Source: Myxococcota bacterium
GTDB lineage: Bacteria; Myxococcota_A; UBA9160; PR03
NCBI GenBank assembly: GCA_030066475.1
Contig: JASJBO010000281.1
Coordinates: 1 to 9,724 of the forward strand
Direction: 5' to 3'
Length of the DNA stretch: 9,724 nt
In this document: piece after piece, positions 1 through 6,777 of the stretch
How the letters are laid out: each line of letters begins with the position of its first letter
Position numbering within the stretch: position 1 is the first letter of the stretch
Notes under the pieces: generated by a model
What the model was told of the DNA's origin: nothing
Database searches by the model: none
What the model saw: the letters and a program-made list of their open reading frames with translations, nothing else
Made by a program: the position numbers and the translations under genes

Positions 1-127
1 ATCTCTTCAATCGAAGGCTTCGACAGCTTCGTTACCTCCACTGCCGCTCCGAGGGCTACCGGCTGGAGCGACCAGTCACCGGGTGGGATTCGCACCCACT
101 GAGAAGCGCCGCCTTGGCACGGCGCAC
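1..127 (-). mobile_element. Group II intron, 5' end (domain I start), partial
   Basis: Read on the minus strand, the sequence starting at 127 begins GTGCG, matching the group II intron 5' consensus GUGYG. It then folds into a helix (106-111 pairs with 120-125) and a second hairpin (83-87 pairs with 95-99, 7-base loop). Further in come GGTAGCCC (complement of 53-60) and GTCGAAGCC (complement of 16-24), short blocks that I associate with domain I of bacterial group II introns. The element runs off the left edge, so the reverse transcriptase ORF, EBS1 and domains V/VI cannot be seen. It lies in sense orientation 13 bases after the stop of the CocE/NonD hydrolase gene, so readthrough transcripts could carry and splice it. 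The assignment rests on remembered sequence style plus the repeat comparison at 5513-5530. Another structured RNA or mobile-element end remains possible. Confidence 0.62.
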
Positions 128-145
128 CGAAGTCCACCAGCTAGC
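128..145 (-). repeat. 18-base repeat, copy 1 (5' exon flank of the intron)
   Basis: The 18 bases here (plus strand CGAAGTCCACCAGCTAGC) are identical to 5513-5530. This copy supplies the stop codon TAG (143-141 on the minus strand) of the hydrolase gene and ends exactly where the intron-like sequence begins. The six bases before the junction on the minus strand, ACTTCG, would be IBS1 if the intron reading is right. Confidence 0.8.
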
Positions 146-1910
146 GCTCCACCAACGGGATCCGGAGGAAGGAGTCTCGAGAGCCGCCGCCGTACAGGGT
201 GACGACGCCACGGCTCGGCGAGTCGTCCTTCCGGAAGGGCGGCCAGCGCAGGATGTCGCGCGGCGCGACGCGCAGCCGGAGCGCCGCGCCCGCCTCGAGG
301 TGGACGCTGGTCGGCAGCAGCGGGATCTCGAGACGCATCACCTCGCCGGGAACGACGGGATCGTCCGATCGATGCGCGGGGACCGGGCGCCAATCGGTCG
401 ACAGCTCTTCGTCCAGGGTTCGCCGCGAGGCAGCCTGGTAGCCGCGCGTCACCGCGTCCCGGCGGTTGCCCACGCATCCGTAGAACGGAACGCGCCGTCC
501 GGCGCGGTCGATCTTGTCCACCGCGAGGAAGACCAGCAAGTCGTCGGGCGCGGGCTCCGAGGGCCGGGCGCGATCGACCGACAGCCACAGGCGGGCGGTC
601 GTGTAGCCCGTGAGCTCCTGCGGCTCCGGGAAGCGAACCGTGAACGCGAGCCCGTCGGACGAAGCGTCGTAGCTGGCGGAGTGCTCCTCGTCGGGCAGCT
701 CGTCGCCGAGCTCGTTCGAGCCGGGGCGGAGGAAGAGCTTGCGGTAGCGGGTGCCGGGCGGCGGCCAGGCCTCGTCTGCGTGCACCGCATGGACGGCGTC
801 CCGATCCGAGCGCACCTCGAGGCGCACGCGCGGCGTCTCGAGGAACCCGTTGTCGGTCTCGCCCTTGACGAAGCAGTCGAAGAAGCGCCGCGTCAGATCC
901 ATGACCTCGGGCGCGTAGAAGGCGTCCCACTTCCCCGTCCGATGCGTGTAGAGCCACTTGTGCTGCGATCGCGCGCGCAGGAAGGCCTGGAAGGTGCCGT
1001 CGGTGTGCAGTCCGTGGTCGGAGAACGACGCGCACACCAGCATCGGCAGGTCGATCTCGTCGAGCTTCGGGGCCATCTCGCGCCAGTAGTCGTCGTAGAA
1101 CGGATGGGCCTCCATGGCCTCTCCGATGGTCAGCTCGCCGCACGCGCGAAACGCATCGACGTCGATCACCGGCTTTACCTCGGTCTCCCACCAGAAGTCC
1201 GGAAAGCCCGTCTCGCGGACGCCCCCGCAGAAGAGCAGCTCGCGGTAGAAGTCCGCGATGCCCTCCCAGGGGCTGATCGCCTTGAGCGACGGTGGCGGGC
1301 CGCCGTAGTGCTGGCAGGCGGCCACGTGGTACTGGGAGATCGCGAGGTAGCTCACGCCGCTCAGGCCCACGGCGCCCGAGCACCAGTCCCGAGCCGCGAT
1401 CCACTCGATCGCCTCGTAGAAGCACTTCCCCTGGTAGCCCCCGTTGATGCGGGGAGGTCCCTCGCTGCTGCCCGTGCCGGGCAGGTTCAGGTTCACGACG
1501 GCATAGCCGTGACGCGTCCAGTAGTTCGGGTCGGGCGCCTCCCAGCTCGTGAGCACCGAGAACTCGGGCGTGCCGGCCTGCGGGATCACGCGGTACTGGT
1601 GCGGCGGGCCACTAAAGGGGGTCCCGCCCAGGGCAGGGAGCTTGCGGTTGTCGTAGGGGTGCGCGCACATGACGACCGGCAGCGGCGTGCCCGCCGCGAG
1701 GGCGTCGCGCGGCCGGAAGATGCACGCGGTCAGCGCGAAGCCGTCCGCGACCGGAACCCGCACGTCGACCTGCATCTCGACGTTCTCGTCGGCCGGCAGC
1801 AGGCGACAGCTCGGCCGGAACAGCTGCCCCGAGCGCACGGCGTTGCGCAGCGTGGGGGCTACGATGCGCAGGCCGCGGAATCCGCCGCGGATGCGCTCGG
1901 CCAGGCTCAC
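141..1910 (-). CDS. CocE/NonD family hydrolase (S15-like alpha/beta hydrolase)
   Basis: Predicted 589-residue serine hydrolase related to cocaine esterase and X-Pro dipeptidyl peptidases; the family cleaves esters or amides. The alpha/beta-hydrolase part covers about residues 45-335. The nucleophile is probably Ser187 in GVSYLA, the acid Asp298 in SFSDHG, and the base His323 in WLYTHRTGKW. PPSLKAISPWEG (about 206-217) is also typical. A jelly-roll XPDX_C-like domain should follow from about 345. I see no signal peptide. The GTG start at 1910 is chosen because it overlaps the upstream alkB stop as GTGA, a usual sign of translational coupling, and gives a protein beginning MSLAERIRGG. The stop codon lies in the 18-base repeat. 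The true substrate is unknown. Close linkage to alkB suggests a lipophilic ester or amide linked to alkane-type oxidation, but that is inference. Confidence 0.93.
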   Translation of the reverse strand: MSLAERIRGGFRGLRIVAPTLRNAVRSGQLFRPSCRLLPADENVEMQVDVRVPVADGFALTACIFRPRDALAAGTPLPVVMCAHPYDNRKLPALGGTPFSGPPHQYRVIPQAGTPEFSVLTSWEAPDPNYWTRHGYAVVNLNLPGTGSSEGPPRINGGYQGKCFYEAIEWIAARDWCSGAVGLSGVSYLAISQYHVAACQHYGGPPPSLKAISPWEGIADFYRELLFCGGVRETGFPDFWWETEVKPVIDVDAFRACGELTIGEAMEAHPFYDDYWREMAPKLDEIDLPMLVCASFSDHGLHTDGTFQAFLRARSQHKWLYTHRTGKWDAFYAPEVMDLTRRFFDCFVKGETDNGFLETPRVRLEVRSDRDAVHAVHADEAWPPPGTRYRKLFLRPGSNELGDELPDEEHSASYDASSDGLAFTVRFPEPQELTGYTTARLWLSVDRARPSEPAPDDLLVFLAVDKIDRAGRRVPFYGCVGNRRDAVTRGYQAASRRTLDEELSTDWRPVPAHRSDDPVVPGEVMRLEIPLLPTSVHLEAGAALRLRVAPRDILRWPPFRKDDSPSRGVVTLYGGGSRDSFLRIPLVER

Positions 1911-3082
1911 GGGCCGGCCAGCCCGTCCCGCGCTGGCGAGCTGGCCGTCGGTCCGCCGGCAAACGGTCCGAGCTGCCGGCGTTCCAGCTCCGCAGTCATC
2001 AGCCGCTGGAACTTCCGGTTCTGGGCGAGGACCAGCGGAAAGAGCGAGAGATAGCCGCGCGGCAGCCGCGGGGCCTCGGGTCGCACGCGCAGCTCCTGGT
2101 AGGGGCGCGAGCCGCTGGCGTGGTGGTCGGCGTGGCGCGAGAGCCCGGTCAGGCTGTAGTAGGTGACCCAGGAGTCGGTGTCCCAGGAGTCGACGAACCG
2201 AACGCGCCGTCCCGTGCGCAGCAGGCCCCAGTGCTCGAAGTAGTTCACCACCTCGAGCGCGCGCGAGGCGAACAGCGCCTGCAGGACGAACACGAAGAAG
2301 GCCGCCGGCCCGGCCGCGAGCCAGAGGCCGATCGCCAGCGACCACTCGACGACCAGGCCATGCACCACGCGGCTGCGCAGCAGGCGGGGATCGCGGAGCG
2401 ACATGCCCTCGTCGCCCAGCCGTCGCGCCTCGAGGCGCCAGGCGCTGCGGAACTGGGCCGGCACGGTGCGGAAGTAGAAGTGGGCGAACGACTCGCCGAA
2501 GCGCGCGGTCGCCGGATCCTCGGGGGTCGCCACGCGCGCGTGGTGCCCGCGCAGGTGCTCGGTGTAGAAGTGCTCGTAGAGGGCGGTGCACATCAGCAGC
2601 CTGCCGAGCTGCTGGTCCCAGCGGCCGGGGCGGTGGATCAGCTCGTGGGCCACGACGATCGCCGAGTAGCCGGTGTTGCCGCCGACGATCACGATGGCGG
2701 CCAGGGCATCCCACGACCAGAAGGCCTGGGCCGCGAACAGCCGGCCGAGCAGCGCCATGTTCAGGAGCTGGACGGCGGCCAGCAGGTAGAGGATGGCGTC
2801 GAAGGGCCAGGCCGGGACACCGGCCCGGGGCTGGCGGTGGAGCGGCGGGCTGAAGGCGTCCGCCAGGACGTGGAGCAGCAGGGGAACGACGAAGAGCAGC
2901 GCAGACGCCCCCTGGTGCGGACCCGTCACCAGGAAGACGAAGGCGTACACGGGGAAGCCGAACGCGAGCCCGTGCGGGGCGACGATCCACGCCAGCTCCC
3001 GGCCCGACGGGGGCGGGACGGAGGGACCGGCGCGGCCCCCGATCTCGATGCCACCGAGGGGTTCACTCACACCCGGGATCAT
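1907..3082 (-). CDS. alkB: Alkane 1-monooxygenase (AlkB-type membrane diiron enzyme)
   Basis: Predicted 391-residue integral membrane diiron hydroxylase. The family inserts oxygen at the terminal carbon of alkanes or alkyl chains, with electrons from rubredoxin. The diagnostic histidine clusters are present: HELIHR (146-151), EHLRGHHARVATPEDP (175-190), the HYG-type motif NYFEHWGLL (280-288) and LSRHADHHA (314-322), followed by RPYQEL. Hydrophobic segments lie near 33-53, 61-78, 95-113, 126-145 and 243-273. The length is normal for AlkB. The ATG at 3082 is the outermost start that fits; GTG at 3070 would remove four residues, and neither has a clear ribosome binding site. The stop overlaps the hydrolase start by four bases. 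No rubredoxin or rubredoxin reductase gene is in the window, so electrons must come from elsewhere. It could act on a modified alkyl chain or xylene-like compound rather than n-alkanes. Confidence 0.93.
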   Translation of the reverse strand: MIPGVSEPLGGIEIGGRAGPSVPPPSGRELAWIVAPHGLAFGFPVYAFVFLVTGPHQGASALLFVVPLLLHVLADAFSPPLHRQPRAGVPAWPFDAILYLLAAVQLLNMALLGRLFAAQAFWSWDALAAIVIVGGNTGYSAIVVAHELIHRPGRWDQQLGRLLMCTALYEHFYTEHLRGHHARVATPEDPATARFGESFAHFYFRTVPAQFRSAWRLEARRLGDEGMSLRDPRLLRSRVVHGLVVEWSLAIGLWLAAGPAAFFVFVLQALFASRALEVVNYFEHWGLLRTGRRVRFVDSWDTDSWVTYYSLTGLSRHADHHASGSRPYQELRVRPEAPRLPRGYLSLFPLVLAQNRKFQRLMTAELERRQLGPFAGGPTASSPARDGLAGP

Positions 3083-3148
3083 ACGGCGCGGCGGACCGCG
3101 ATGCCGGTGGACGCTGTAGACTCGGTCCCTCGATCCGTGGGAGACCAG
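3083..3148. promoter_or_regulatory. Divergent intergenic region between alkB and the FAD oxidoreductase
   Basis: These 66 bases separate two divergent coding regions and should hold both promoters and the 5' leaders. I see no convincing -35/-10 pair; TAGACT at 3117-3122 resembles a -10 but has no -35 partner at 16-18 bases. I see no clear inverted repeat operator. The regulatory role is inferred from gene orientation alone. Confidence 0.45.
3139..3143 (+). promoter_or_regulatory. Ribosome binding site deciding the GTG start at 3149
   Basis: GGGAG lies five bases before GTG 3149. The alternative in-frame ATG at 3101 has no purine-rich site before it and would add 16 residues ahead of the usual N-terminal Rossmann strand, so 3149 is preferred. 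Confidence 0.6.
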
Positions 3149-4528
3149 GTGGCCAACGAAGCGTTCGACGTGATCATCGTGGGCGGCGGCATGGGCGGCC
3201 TGAACCTGGCCGCCCTGCTGACCCACGAGGGCAAGCGCGTGCTCGTCCTCGAGAAATCGGGCCGCGACCGGCTGGGCGGGCGCGCCGCCAGCGGGAAGAT
3301 CGGCAACGCCGCGATCGACAACGGCATCAAGGGCCTGATCCTCGCCGGCAGCCAGGACGAGGTCTACCGGCGCATCGGCAAGGAGATGCCCGAGAACGTC
3401 TGCCGCTGGACCAACTCGGGCCAGGTCCACATGGGCGGCCGCTGGCGCAAGCTCGACGACATGATCCGCGGCTCGATGGCCGAGTTCGTCAAGGTCTACG
3501 TCGAGACCGCAAAGAACTGGAGCTACCAGGAGATCGAGCAGCTCGACGACGTGTCGGTCGAGCAGTTCGTGACCGAGCGCACCGACCACCCGGACGTCAT
3601 CGACTTCTTCCGCTACATGGGCTGGCTGTTCGGCGGCACGCTCTCGGTCCCGCACGACTACTCGGCCGGCATGCTGTTCTACAGCGTCAAGAAGCAGCTC
3701 GACACGCTCGGCCGCTTCCCGTCGCAGTCCTACTGGGTGAAGGGCGGCAGCGGCGCGATCGCGGGCCCGCTCGTCGAGGCCATCGAGGAGCGCGGCGGCG
3801 AGATCCGTACGAACACCTCCGTCTCACACATCGTGATCCGCAACGGCCGGGTCCGCGGCGTGGAGGTCGAGGAGGGCGAGCGTCGCGTGCCGACCGAGCT
3901 CTTCGACACGCGCATGATCGAAGCCCCCGTCGTCGTCAGCGCCGTCGCGATCTGGGACATCTTCAACATCCTCGACGAGGACGACCTGTCGCCCTGGTAC
4001 GCCGAGCGCCTGCGCTACCTGCACCGCAAGACCCTGAACGACGCCACCCTCACCTACGGCCTCGACGACCGCGAGCTGTGGGACCACAGCGGGCCGCGCT
4101 GGGTGCAGGAGGGACCGGTGAGCGGACGACCCTGGTGCGCGAGCTCGCTCGACTTCTCGGACGACGCGGGACAGTACGAGGTGACCTTCTGGATCCAGAC
4201 CGGCTGGTGGGAGAAGCCGAACATCTTCCAGCTGCGCGAGGCCAGCCACAAGATCGCGTTGAACCAGCTCTTCGACGACTGGGAGAAGGACGTCCAGCAG
4301 CTCTTCCCGGGCGTGGTCGAGAAGGCCCGGTGGCGCCACCGCTCGTTCGGCCCGGCCACGCTGATCGAGACGCCCGGCAACGTGGGCCGCAACCTGATCG
4401 ACGTCCGCGCCGAAGGCGTCGACGGCCTCTACCTGATCGGCGAGCGGACCAGCGCCGCAAAGGTGATGGGCGTGTACGGCTCGGCCCAGGTCGCGCTGGA
4501 GGCGTGCCGGCTCATCACGGAGCGCTGA
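3149..4528 (+). CDS. FAD-dependent oxidoreductase, phytoene desaturase/carotenoid isomerase-like
   Basis: Predicted 459-residue flavoprotein of the amine oxidase/phytoene desaturase superfamily. The N-terminal dinucleotide fold is clear: DVIIVGGGMGGLNLAALL (7-24), the acidic ribose-binding end LVLEK (32-36), and the GG motif RLGGRA (41-46). The C-terminal FAD motif is GLYLIGER (426-433), followed by GVYGSAQVALEACRLI. The middle holds the variable substrate domain, rich in Trp and Tyr. Such enzymes desaturate, saturate or isomerise long polyene or hydrophobic substrates; the exact reaction here is unknown. There are no carotenoid biosynthesis genes nearby, so a pigment role is not supported. 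It is the first gene of a plus-strand series, divergent from alkB, and may act on the same hydrophobic substrate class. The GTG start is set by the GGGAG site. The upstream ATG at 3101 would add 16 residues. Confidence 0.88.
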   Translation: MANEAFDVIIVGGGMGGLNLAALLTHEGKRVLVLEKSGRDRLGGRAASGKIGNAAIDNGIKGLILAGSQDEVYRRIGKEMPENVCRWTNSGQVHMGGRWRKLDDMIRGSMAEFVKVYVETAKNWSYQEIEQLDDVSVEQFVTERTDHPDVIDFFRYMGWLFGGTLSVPHDYSAGMLFYSVKKQLDTLGRFPSQSYWVKGGSGAIAGPLVEAIEERGGEIRTNTSVSHIVIRNGRVRGVEVEEGERRVPTELFDTRMIEAPVVVSAVAIWDIFNILDEDDLSPWYAERLRYLHRKTLNDATLTYGLDDRELWDHSGPRWVQEGPVSGRPWCASSLDFSDDAGQYEVTFWIQTGWWEKPNIFQLREASHKIALNQLFDDWEKDVQQLFPGVVEKARWRHRSFGPATLIETPGNVGRNLIDVRAEGVDGLYLIGERTSAAKVMGVYGSAQVALEACRLITER

Positions 4529-4582
4529 AGCCCAGCCTCGCGTCGGGGGACCCGCCGTGCGATCCTCCCGGCCGCCCGAACG

Positions 4583-4589
4583 AAAGGAG
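4583..4589 (+). promoter_or_regulatory. Strong ribosome binding site for the GTG start of yghU
   Basis: AAAGGAG lies four bases before GTG 4594. It is the best Shine-Dalgarno match in the window and settles the start, although no ATG is nearby. Confidence 0.75.
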
Positions 4590-4593
4590 CCCC

Positions 4594-5448
4594 GTGAGCG
4601 ACTCGACCCCGGACACCCCGACCTACACGCCGCCGACCGTCTGGAAGTGGGACTCCGAGAGCGGCGGACGCTTCGCCAAGATCAACCGCCCCATCGCGGG
4701 AGCCACGCACGACAAGGAGCTCCCCGTCGGCGAGCACCCGCTGCAGCTCTACTCCCTCGCGACCCCCAACGGCGTCAAGGTGACGATCCTGCTCGAGGAG
4801 CTGCTGGCGCTCGGTCACGCGGGGGCCGAGTACGACGCCTACCTGATCAACATCGGCGACGGCGACCAGTTCGGCAGCGGCTTCGTCGCGATCAATCCCA
4901 ACTCGAAGATCCCCGCGCTGCTCGACCGCAGCACCGATCCGCCCACGCGGGTGTTCGAGTCGGGCGCGATCCTGGTCTACCTGGCGGAGAAGTTCGGCGC
5001 CTTCCTGCCGCAGGAGCCGTCGGCGCGGGCCGAGTGCCTGTCGTGGCTGTTCTGGCAGATGGGCAGCGCCCCCTACCTGGGCGGCGGCTTCGGCCACTTC
5101 TACGCCTACGCGCCCGAGAAGCTCGAGTACCCGATCAACCGCTTCGCGATGGAGGTGAAGCGGCAGCTCGACGTGCTCGACCGCAACCTGGCCGAGCGGC
5201 GCTTCCTCGGCGGAGACGAGTACACGATCGCCGACATGGCCACCTACCCCTGGTATGGCTCCCTCGCCCTCGGCAAGCTCTACGATGCCGGCGTCTTCCT
5301 CGACGTGCAGTCCTACACCCACGTGGTGCGCTGGGCCAACGAGATCGGGGAGCGACCGGCGGTCCGGCGCGGCCGGCGCGTCAACCGGACCTGGGGACCC
5401 GAAGAGGAGCAGGTGCCCGAGCGCCACGCCGCCAGCGATCTCGACTAG
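4594..5448 (+). CDS. yghU: Glutathione-dependent disulfide-bond oxidoreductase, YghU-type GST
   Basis: Predicted 284-residue cytosolic glutathione transferase of the Nu/YghU class, close in length to E. coli YghU (about 288). The match is collinear: an N-terminal extension with WKWD and INRPIAG (17-36), then ELPVGEHPLQLYSLATPNG (42-60) leading into the thioredoxin fold. NPNSKIPAL (101-109) carries the cis-Pro, and FESGAIL (121-127) is the glutathione gamma-Glu site. The helical domain has LGGGFGHFYAYAP (162-174) and GDEYTIADMA (207-216), and the tail has GERPAVRRGR and ERHAASD. Family members bind two glutathiones and reduce disulfides or organic peroxides. The gene lies 65 bases after the FAD oxidoreductase, probably in one transcript, where it could detoxify peroxides or conjugate reactive products. 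It would need cellular glutathione or a similar thiol. Confidence 0.95.
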   Translation: MSDSTPDTPTYTPPTVWKWDSESGGRFAKINRPIAGATHDKELPVGEHPLQLYSLATPNGVKVTILLEELLALGHAGAEYDAYLINIGDGDQFGSGFVAINPNSKIPALLDRSTDPPTRVFESGAILVYLAEKFGAFLPQEPSARAECLSWLFWQMGSAPYLGGGFGHFYAYAPEKLEYPINRFAMEVKRQLDVLDRNLAERRFLGGDEYTIADMATYPWYGSLALGKLYDAGVFLDVQSYTHVVRWANEIGERPAVRRGRRVNRTWGPEEEQVPERHAASDLD

Positions 5449-5476
5449 GAGCGTGCGCGGCAGAAGCCCCCTGCAA

Positions 5477-5530
5477 GCGCCCAGAGGGCGCGCGCAGCGA
5501 GCCGCAGGCGAGCGAAGTCCACCAGCTAGC
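5477..5530 (+). repeat. GC-rich intergenic repeat with hairpin; intact copy of the intron target
   Basis: This stretch contains a perfect hairpin (GCGCCC 5477-5482, loop AGA, GGGCGC 5486-5491), a degenerate GC-rich segment (about 5492-5512: GCGCAGCGAGCCGCAGGCGA) and then CGAAGTCCACCAGCTAGC (5513-5530), identical to 128-145. The form (short, GC-rich, intergenic, partly self-complementary) is REP-like, but only part of it recurs in this window. In the first copy the intron-like sequence replaces everything past the CGAAG end. The hairpin lies about 29 bases after the yghU stop and could also act as a weak terminator or mRNA 3'-end stabiliser; there is no T-tract. Confidence 0.7.
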
Positions 5531-5553
5531 CCCCACCCGGCCCCGGAGCCCGC

Positions 5554-6747
5554 ATGTCCGCCCCGCCCGACTACCTGCTGTTCGACGCCGACAACCACTA
5601 CTACGAGGCCCTCGACAGCTTCACCCGCCACGTGCCGGCCGAGATGCGGCGGCGCTGCGTGGAGTGGGCCGAGATCGACGGGCGCAAGTACCACGTGGTG
5701 GGCGGCAAGATCAGCCACGCGGTGCGCAACGCCACCTTCGACCCCATCTCGAAACCGGGCTCGCTCTACGACTTCCTGCGCGGCAACCCCGACGGCCGCA
5801 ACCCGCTCGAGCTGCTGCGCGACCACGAGCCGATCCCCGACCACTACCGCGAGCCCACCGCGCGCACGAAGAAGATGGACGAGCAGGGCGTCGAGGCCAT
5901 GTGGCTCTTCCCGACCCTGGGCGTGCTCTACGAGGAGCTGCTGCTGCCCGACGTCGAGGCGGTGACCACCACCTTCACCGCCTTCAACCGCTGGCTCGAC
6001 GAGGACTGGGGGCTCGCGCACGAGGGCCGCATCTTCGCCGCGCCCTACCTGACGCTCGTCGACTGCGACTGGGCCGTCCGCACGCTCGAGTGGGCGCTCG
6101 AGCGCGGCGCGCGGCTGGTGTGCATGCGGCCGGCGGCGGCCTTCACCGCGAGCGGACCGCGCTCGCCGGGCGATCCCTGCTTCGACCCGTTCTGGGCGCG
6201 CGTGCAGGAGGCCGGCATCACGGTCGTGGTGCACGCCGGCGACAGCGGCTACAGCTCGCAGGGCTACGCCGAGGCGGGCTTCTCCGCCGCCTTCGGCGAC
6301 GGCACGGGCCGGGGCCGGCCCTCGATCAAGACCTGGAACTTCGAGCGCGCCGCGATGGACTTCCTGGCGACGCTGATCTTCGACCGGCTGTTCGAACGCT
6401 TCCCGGGCCTGCGCGTCGCCTCGGTCGAGAACGGCTCCGAGTTCCTGCCCTACCTGTTCCGCAAGCTGCGCTCGTCGGGCCGCAACCTGCGCCACTACTA
6501 CCAGCAGAACCCGCTCGAGACGTTCAAGCGGCACGTCTGGATCAACCCGTTCTGGGAGGACGACGTCGCGGAGGTCGTCGCGCTGATGGGTCCGGAGCGC
6601 GTCATCTTCGGCTCGGACTGGCCCCACATCGAAGGGCTGCCCGAGCCGGCGCAATACTGGAACGACGTCCAGCCCTTCGACGACGCCGTGCGCCGCCTGA
6701 TCCTGCGCGACAACACGCGCGCCCTCACCGAGCCGCCGCGCGGCTGA
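5554..6747 (+). CDS. Amidohydrolase family protein (ACMSD-like, amidohydrolase 2)
   Basis: Predicted 397-residue metal-dependent TIM-barrel enzyme. The N-terminal metal motif appears as DADNHYYE (11-18), a variant of the usual HxH. His227 in VVVHAGD, Glu292 in ENGSEF, and Asp355 and His358 in FGSDWPHIEG fit the later metal and catalytic positions of amidohydrolase-2 proteins. The family includes decarboxylases (ACMSD, gamma-resorcylate type) and hydrolases, so the reaction may be C-C or C-N/C-O cleavage. Sequence reading does not separate these. It is cytosolic, with no signal peptide. GGAG at 5545-5548, five bases before ATG 5554, supports the start. The GC-rich repeat separates it from yghU by 105 bases, so it may be in the same transcript or start its own. 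Its product may take part in ring or side-chain catabolism with the neighbouring genes (inference). Confidence 0.9.
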   Translation: MSAPPDYLLFDADNHYYEALDSFTRHVPAEMRRRCVEWAEIDGRKYHVVGGKISHAVRNATFDPISKPGSLYDFLRGNPDGRNPLELLRDHEPIPDHYREPTARTKKMDEQGVEAMWLFPTLGVLYEELLLPDVEAVTTTFTAFNRWLDEDWGLAHEGRIFAAPYLTLVDCDWAVRTLEWALERGARLVCMRPAAAFTASGPRSPGDPCFDPFWARVQEAGITVVVHAGDSGYSSQGYAEAGFSAAFGDGTGRGRPSIKTWNFERAAMDFLATLIFDRLFERFPGLRVASVENGSEFLPYLFRKLRSSGRNLRHYYQQNPLETFKRHVWINPFWEDDVAEVVALMGPERVIFGSDWPHIEGLPEPAQYWNDVQPFDDAVRRLILRDNTRALTEPPRG

Positions 6748-6754
6748 GACCGGT

Positions 6755-6776
6755 CCGCTCGCGGCGCTGCGAGCGG
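6755..6776. terminator. Hairpin between convergent genes, probable bidirectional terminator
   Basis: CCGCTCGC (6755-6762) pairs perfectly with GCGAGCGG (6769-6776) around a six-base loop. It fills most of the 30-base gap between the amidohydrolase stop (6747) and the CNNM gene stop (6778). There is no T-tract on either side, so intrinsic termination may be weak. Confidence 0.55.
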
Positions 6777-6777
6777 C

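Noticed and set aside
80..100. A tRNA T-arm or cobalamin riboswitch-like hairpin
   Set aside because: The stem GTGGG/CCCAC with TTCG in its loop resembles a T-arm, but no acceptor, anticodon or D-arm fits around it. No conserved B12-box sequence is present. The GTGCG end and repeat comparison favour a group II intron.
114..2054. Long open frame of 646 codons on the plus strand
   Set aside because: It is antisense to the CocE/NonD hydrolase, and no domain is recognisable in its Arg/Val-rich translation.
3117..3122. TAGACT as a sigma-70 -10 box for the FAD oxidoreductase
   Set aside because: No -35 element lies at the proper distance, and a single hexamer in GC-rich DNA is weak evidence.
3101..3148. 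Upstream ATG start for the FAD oxidoreductase
   Set aside because: It lacks a ribosome binding site and would add residues unlike the usual N-terminus. GTG 3149 with GGGAG fits better.
4429..6654. Long open frame of 741 codons on the minus strand
   Set aside because: It lies opposite yghU and the amidohydrolase, both recognised proteins. Its translation is low-complexity, rich in Arg, Ala, Val and Glu, as expected for a GC-rich shadow frame.
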